Positions 39,715 through 43,062 of a DNA stretch of 43,062 nucleotides are shown here, one piece after another. Each line of letters begins with the position of its first letter. Within the stretch, counting starts at the first letter, position 1. Under the pieces are notes generated by a model. The model was not told where the DNA came from. It saw only the letters and a list, made by a program, of their open reading frames with translations, and ran no database searches. Location: the NCBI RefSeq assembly GCF_001938945.1, contig NZ_MKIO01000032.1, positions 1-43,062 on the forward strand, given 5' to 3'. This DNA is from Xaviernesmea rhizosphaerae. Its GTDB lineage: Bacteria; Pseudomonadota; Alphaproteobacteria; Rhizobiales; Rhizobiaceae. The position numbers and the translations under genes were made by a program.

Positions 39715-40643
39715 CCGCGGTTCTTGGTCAGCGACTTGTGCAGGCGGTTACCGTCGCCGTCGTCGTCAGCCTTCTGTCCTTCGCCCTAGTGCAGCTTCTT
39801 CCCGGCGATCAGGCGCTCTTGATCGCTCAGCGGCGCTATGGGGACGATCGGGTCACCACCGCCGCCGCCGAGGCCGTGCGGGCCGAACTCGGCCTCGACC
39901 GGCCGCTCGCTCTGCAACTCGCCGAATGGATCGGCCAGACCGTCTCGGGCGATCTCGGCCGCTCACTGCTCAGCGGCGCGCCCGTTTGGGAGGAGATCCG
40001 CGATCAGCTCGGCGCCACTTTGACGCTTGCTGGGGCGGCGCTAGGGCTGGCTTTGCTTCTCGGCCCGGTCTTCGGCGGGCTCGCCGGCCTGCGGCCGGGC
40101 GGGCTGGCCGATCGCACCGGCATGGCTGCCGCCGCCGCTTTCCGCGCCGTTCCGAGCTTCGTCCTCGGCCTCGTGCTCATGGTCGGCTGCACCGTCCTGT
40201 TCGGCTGGCTGCCGGTTGGAGATTCCAGCGATGGGCTTAGCCTGCTCCTGCCAGCCCTGACACTCGGGCTCGGCCTCGCGGCGACCTCCGCGCGCATCGC
40301 CCGTGACGGCGTCGTGGCGACCCTTCGCTCGCCGTTCTTCGCCTTCGCGCGGCTGAAGGGGTTGAGCCGGACGGCGGCGATCCTGCGGCATGTGCCGCGC
40401 AATGCCGCCGTGCCGCTCATTGCCTATCTCGCGGTGAGCTTTGCCTTCCTGATCGAGGGCGTGGTGGTGGTGGAACAGATCTTTGCTTGGCCCGGGATCG
40501 GCCATGCTCTGACGCATGCGATCGAAGGACGCGACGTGCCGATGATCCAGGCCACGGCGCTGACGCTCAGCCTCTTCCTCGTCCTTCTCAATGCGCTGAC
40601 CGACCTCGCGCTGCTCCTCGTCGACCCGAGGAGGCGCGGATGA
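39702..40643 (+). CDS. Dpp/NikB-type permease 1
   Basis: This 313-residue inner-membrane permease starts MGRLAAVLGQRLVQAVTVAV and has the DppB-like periplasmic stretch AAAEAVRAELGLDRPLALQL with GDLGRSLLSGAPVWEEI. Its binding-protein-dependent transport motif is FARLKGLSRTAAILRHVPRN (EAA loop, about 210-230). It ends VFAW-like EQIFAWPGIGHALTHAIEGR and DVPMIQATALTLS. The start overlaps the binding-protein gene by 13 nt. It pairs with the next gene product. Confidence 0.9.
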   Translation: MGRLAAVLGQRLVQAVTVAVVVSLLSFALVQLLPGDQALLIAQRRYGDDRVTTAAAEAVRAELGLDRPLALQLAEWIGQTVSGDLGRSLLSGAPVWEEIRDQLGATLTLAGAALGLALLLGPVFGGLAGLRPGGLADRTGMAAAAAFRAVPSFVLGLVLMVGCTVLFGWLPVGDSSDGLSLLLPALTLGLGLAATSARIARDGVVATLRSPFFAFARLKGLSRTAAILRHVPRNAAVPLIAYLAVSFAFLIEGVVVVEQIFAWPGIGHALTHAIEGRDVPMIQATALTLSLFLVLLNALTDLALLLVDPRRRG

Positions 40644-41443
40644 GACGCGCTTCGGCCTTTATCGAGGACAAGCGATCGCGCGGGGTCTGGCTCGGCGGCG
40701 CGCTGGTTGCCCTCGTTGTTCTGACGGCGCTCGTCGGCCCCGTCGTCGTCACCGCGGACCCCAATCGGCAGGACCTTCTTCATGTCCTTGCCGCTCCCTC
40801 GCGCGAGGCGCTTCTCGGAACGGACCATCTCGGGCGCTCGGTCCTCGCTCGGCTGGTGCATGCCGCGCGCCTTTCGCTCTCGCTCGGCGCCATGGCGGTC
40901 GCAACGGCCGCCCTCCCGGGTATCGGCCTCGGTCTGGCCACCGCCTTTGCCGGCGGCTGGACGGATCGGCTTCTGACCTCCCTCGCTGATGCGATCCTGG
41001 CGGTGCCGGGGCTGATCCTGGTTCTTCTCATCGCGGCCCTGTCTCCCGGCGCCTTCTGGCCGCTCTTTCTCGGCCTGTCGCTGACCCAATGGGTGGAGTG
41101 GTTCCGCATGACGCGGGCCGCCTCGCGATCGGCGCTCGCCTCGCCGGCGGTCGAGGCGGCGCGGCTTCTGGGCTTCTCGCCCTGGCACATCCTGCGCCGG
41201 CACGTTTTTCCCGATCTCCTGCCGTTGTTCGGGACATTGGGCGCCTTTGGGCTGGGCAGCGCGGTGCTGGCACTCGGCGCGCTCGGCTTCATCGGTTTTG
41301 GCCTGCGGCCGCCGACCCCGGAATGGGGGCTGATGATGGTGGAAATGCTGCCCTATTGGAACGAGGCGCCTTTGGCCTTGCTGATGCCGCCAGTCTGCCT
41401 CCTCACCCTGATCCTCGGCTTGCAAATCCTGGCGCGGCGATGA
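40640..41443 (+). CDS. Dpp/NikC-type permease 2
   Basis: This 267-residue DppC-like permease has GTDHLGRSVLARLVHAARLS (about 57-76), the family hallmark. Helices and the EAA loop VEAARLLGFSPWHILRRHVF (about 170-190) follow, then LGALGFIGFGLRPPTPEWGL near the C-terminus. The frame is open from 40487, but the ATG at 40640 overlaps the previous stop (ATGA) and matches family length. Confidence 0.9.
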   Translation: MRRASAFIEDKRSRGVWLGGALVALVVLTALVGPVVVTADPNRQDLLHVLAAPSREALLGTDHLGRSVLARLVHAARLSLSLGAMAVATAALPGIGLGLATAFAGGWTDRLLTSLADAILAVPGLILVLLIAALSPGAFWPLFLGLSLTQWVEWFRMTRAASRSALASPAVEAARLLGFSPWHILRRHVFPDLLPLFGTLGAFGLGSAVLALGALGFIGFGLRPPTPEWGLMMVEMLPYWNEAPLALLMPPVCLLTLILGLQILARR

Positions 41444-42843
41444 CGATGAGCTTGACGATACAAAACCTCGAGATCGCCGCCGGCGGCGTGGTGCTGGTGC
41501 GCGACGTCTCGCTGACGCTCGCGCCGCGCCGGACGGTGACGATCCTCGGCGAAACCGGTTCGGGCAAGACGCTGGTCGCCGAAGCGGCTATGGGGACGCT
41601 GGCGCCGGAACTCTCCGCCGGCGGCCGCATCGGGCTCGGGGGCGAGATATCCGACGCCTCGGATCGCGCGGCGCGGCGCGGCGCCTGGGGGCGGCGCATC
41701 GCCATGCTGCCGCAGGAGCCCTGGGTCTCGCTCGATCCGACCATGCGCTCGCTCGCCCAGGTCGCCGAGGGCCACCGGTTCGTACGAGGCCTCGGGGCCG
41801 CGCCGGCGCGTCGCCAGGCGCGTGCCGATCTGGCTGCGCTGAATCTGGCCGCTGGCGACGATCGATATCCGCATCAGCTGTCGGGCGGCATGGCCCAGCG
41901 CGTCGCCTTCGCTTCGGCGCGGGCAGGCGGCGCGCCGATCACACTCGCCGACGAGCCGACCAAGGGCCTCGACGTGACCATGCGGGATGCCGTGGTGGCG
42001 CTGCTCGGCAAGGCGGTGGAAGAGGGCGGTTCGCTGCTTTGCATCACCCATGATATCGCCGTCGCCAGAGCGCTGGGCGGCGAAGTCATCGTCATGCTGA
42101 AGGGCGAGATCGTGGAGCGGGGGGCGGCTGAGGCGGTGCTTACCGCGCCATCCCATCCCTATACGCGCCGCCTTGTCGCGGCCGACCCCGAGAACTGGCC
42201 GAGGGCTGGAGGAAAGGCGCCGGGCGAACTGGTGCTGGAGGGCGCGGGGCTGGCGGCGAGCCGTAACGGGCAGCGGCTGTTTTCGGATCTCGACCTTGCC
42301 GTTCGCGCTGGCGAATGGATCGGTGTGACCGGCCCCAGCGGCTGCGGCAAGACCACGCTCGGCAACGTGCTTCTCGGCCTCATGCCGCCGACCGCCGGCC
42401 GGGTGCGGCGCCGCGAGGGGCTGGCGCGGACGCGTTTTCAGAAGCTCTACCAAGACCCCGTCGCCACCTTTTCCCGCCATGTTTCCCTGCGAACGGCGCT
42501 CAGCGAAACGGCGGCGCGCCACCATGTGCCCTTCGGCCATGTCATGCGGTTTCTCGAGCGGCTGCGCGTGCCCGAGGCGCTGCTCGACCGGCGGCCCGGC
42601 CAGGTGTCTGGCGGCGAGCTGCAGCGTGTCGCGCTGGCCCGTGTATTGATCGCGGATCCCGTCTTCCTCTTCGCCGACGAACCGACCTCACGCCTCGATC
42701 CGATCACCCAGCAGGAGACGATGGAGGTGCTGCGTGAGGTCACGCGCGAGCGCGGCTGCGGGACACTCCTCGTCACCCATGACGGGGCCATGGCGGACAG
42801 GATCACCGAGAGGCGGATCGTGCTCGGGCCGGTCTCGAAGTGA
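41440..42843 (+). CDS. Fused double ATPase (DppD-DppF-like) of the importer
   Basis: This is a 467-residue single-chain double ATPase. Domain 1 (about 1-240) has Walker A GETGSGKTLVAEA, IAMLPQEPWVSLDPTMRSLA, signature LSGGMAQRV, and LADEPTKGLDVTMRD. Domain 2 (about 255-467) has Walker A GPSGCGKTTLGNV, FQKLYQDPVATF, signature VSGGELQRVALARVLI and FADEPTSRLDPITQQE. In Opp/Dpp/Nik/Cnt importers the two ATPases are usually separate proteins, each also with a C-terminal oligopeptide loop; here both lie in one polypeptide with a short linker. It overlaps the permease stop (ATGA) and ends the operon. Confidence 0.92.
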   Translation: MTMSLTIQNLEIAAGGVVLVRDVSLTLAPRRTVTILGETGSGKTLVAEAAMGTLAPELSAGGRIGLGGEISDASDRAARRGAWGRRIAMLPQEPWVSLDPTMRSLAQVAEGHRFVRGLGAAPARRQARADLAALNLAAGDDRYPHQLSGGMAQRVAFASARAGGAPITLADEPTKGLDVTMRDAVVALLGKAVEEGGSLLCITHDIAVARALGGEVIVMLKGEIVERGAAEAVLTAPSHPYTRRLVAADPENWPRAGGKAPGELVLEGAGLAASRNGQRLFSDLDLAVRAGEWIGVTGPSGCGKTTLGNVLLGLMPPTAGRVRRREGLARTRFQKLYQDPVATFSRHVSLRTALSETAARHHVPFGHVMRFLERLRVPEALLDRRPGQVSGGELQRVALARVLIADPVFLFADEPTSRLDPITQQETMEVLREVTRERGCGTLLVTHDGAMADRITERRIVLGPVSK

Positions 42844-43062
42844 TAGACAGCGAGACGCGCGGTCCTGTCTGCCGCTCCGCCTACGTTGTTTGCTGAAACT
42901 GCCCAGCGCCGCACTTGTTGATGCCCCCGAATGATCGGACAGGATCAGAGGGAGTGTCGGGACGCGATGAAATCGCGCGGCGCTAGGCTCAGGACTCATA
43001 AATCACAACCAAAAGATAACGGTTGCAGCGATGCATATGCTTGAGAAGAAGGTATGCGCGCA
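42844..43062. other. Right edge, no complete gene
   Basis: The last 219 nt hold no complete gene. A possible next start at 43031 (ATGCATATGCTTGAGAAG) runs off the window and cannot be judged. Confidence 0.4.

Noticed and set aside
1..43062. CRISPR arrays, tRNA and rRNA genes
   Set aside because: I looked for regularly spaced repeats, tRNA-like cloverleaf ends with TTC-AA motifs, and rRNA signatures and found none.

Overview
The window is high-GC DNA from an alphaproteobacterial plasmid or secondary replicon. A Rhizobiales host or a close relative is most likely, because a repABC operon lies at 6676-10301 and accessory families common on rhizobial and sphingomonad plasmids surround it (ArdC, DUF736, WGR, DUF1403, ScpB). 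The genus cannot be read from the sequence.

Left part, 1-6600: a frameshifted IS630 transposase relic, an ArdC-type antirestriction gene, two decayed genes (one of PAPS-reductase type), DUF736, a 49-residue small gene, a WGR gene, and two pairs of repeated leader sequences. Replication, 6522-10301: repA-repB-repC with two parS-like palindromes, an antisense RNA in the repB-repC gap, and an AT-rich presumed oriV inside repC. Transfer, 10331-15778: a GapR-like gene and a ParA + ribbon-helix-helix pair diverge from a MobC-like gene and a large VirD2/MOBP-type relaxase. An oriT-like region between them carries a TATCCTG|C nick-site match and a 9-bp periodic array. No type IV secretion genes are visible.

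Middle part, 16000-28500: a mosaic of toxin-antitoxin and recombination genes. A fitAB pair with a broken toxin runs into a recombinase remnant. An intact vapBC runs into an intact tyrosine recombinase, which diverges from DUF1403-scpB. A relE/higA pair has a broken toxin, and there are phd and PIN remnants. Also present are an allantoinase-like pseudogene plus racemase, a STAND ATPase convergent with a SnoaL gene, and an intact IS5-family element whose transposase stop codon is supplied by the target duplication.

Right part, 28647-42843: a divergent gene cluster that reads as metallophore biosynthesis and transport. Leftward are a SbnI/SerK-like serine kinase, an SbnB-like dehydrogenase, a Y4yA/SbnH-like PLP decarboxylase, an SbnA-like synthase, a MATE exporter, and a FecBCD/FecE-type importer. 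Rightward is a Dpp/Nik/Cnt-type importer (binding protein, two permeases, double ATPase). By homology the first enzymes convert serine, via O-phosphoserine and glutamate, to L-2,3-diaminopropionate (Dap); the decarboxylase could then yield a diaminoethane unit. A Zur-box-like sequence sits just upstream of the rightward operon and an RirA-like TGA-N9-TCA palindrome lies upstream of fecB. No NIS synthetase, NRPS or lyase joining Dap to a carboxylate is present, so the product is unknown. This cluster is the most interesting part of the window.
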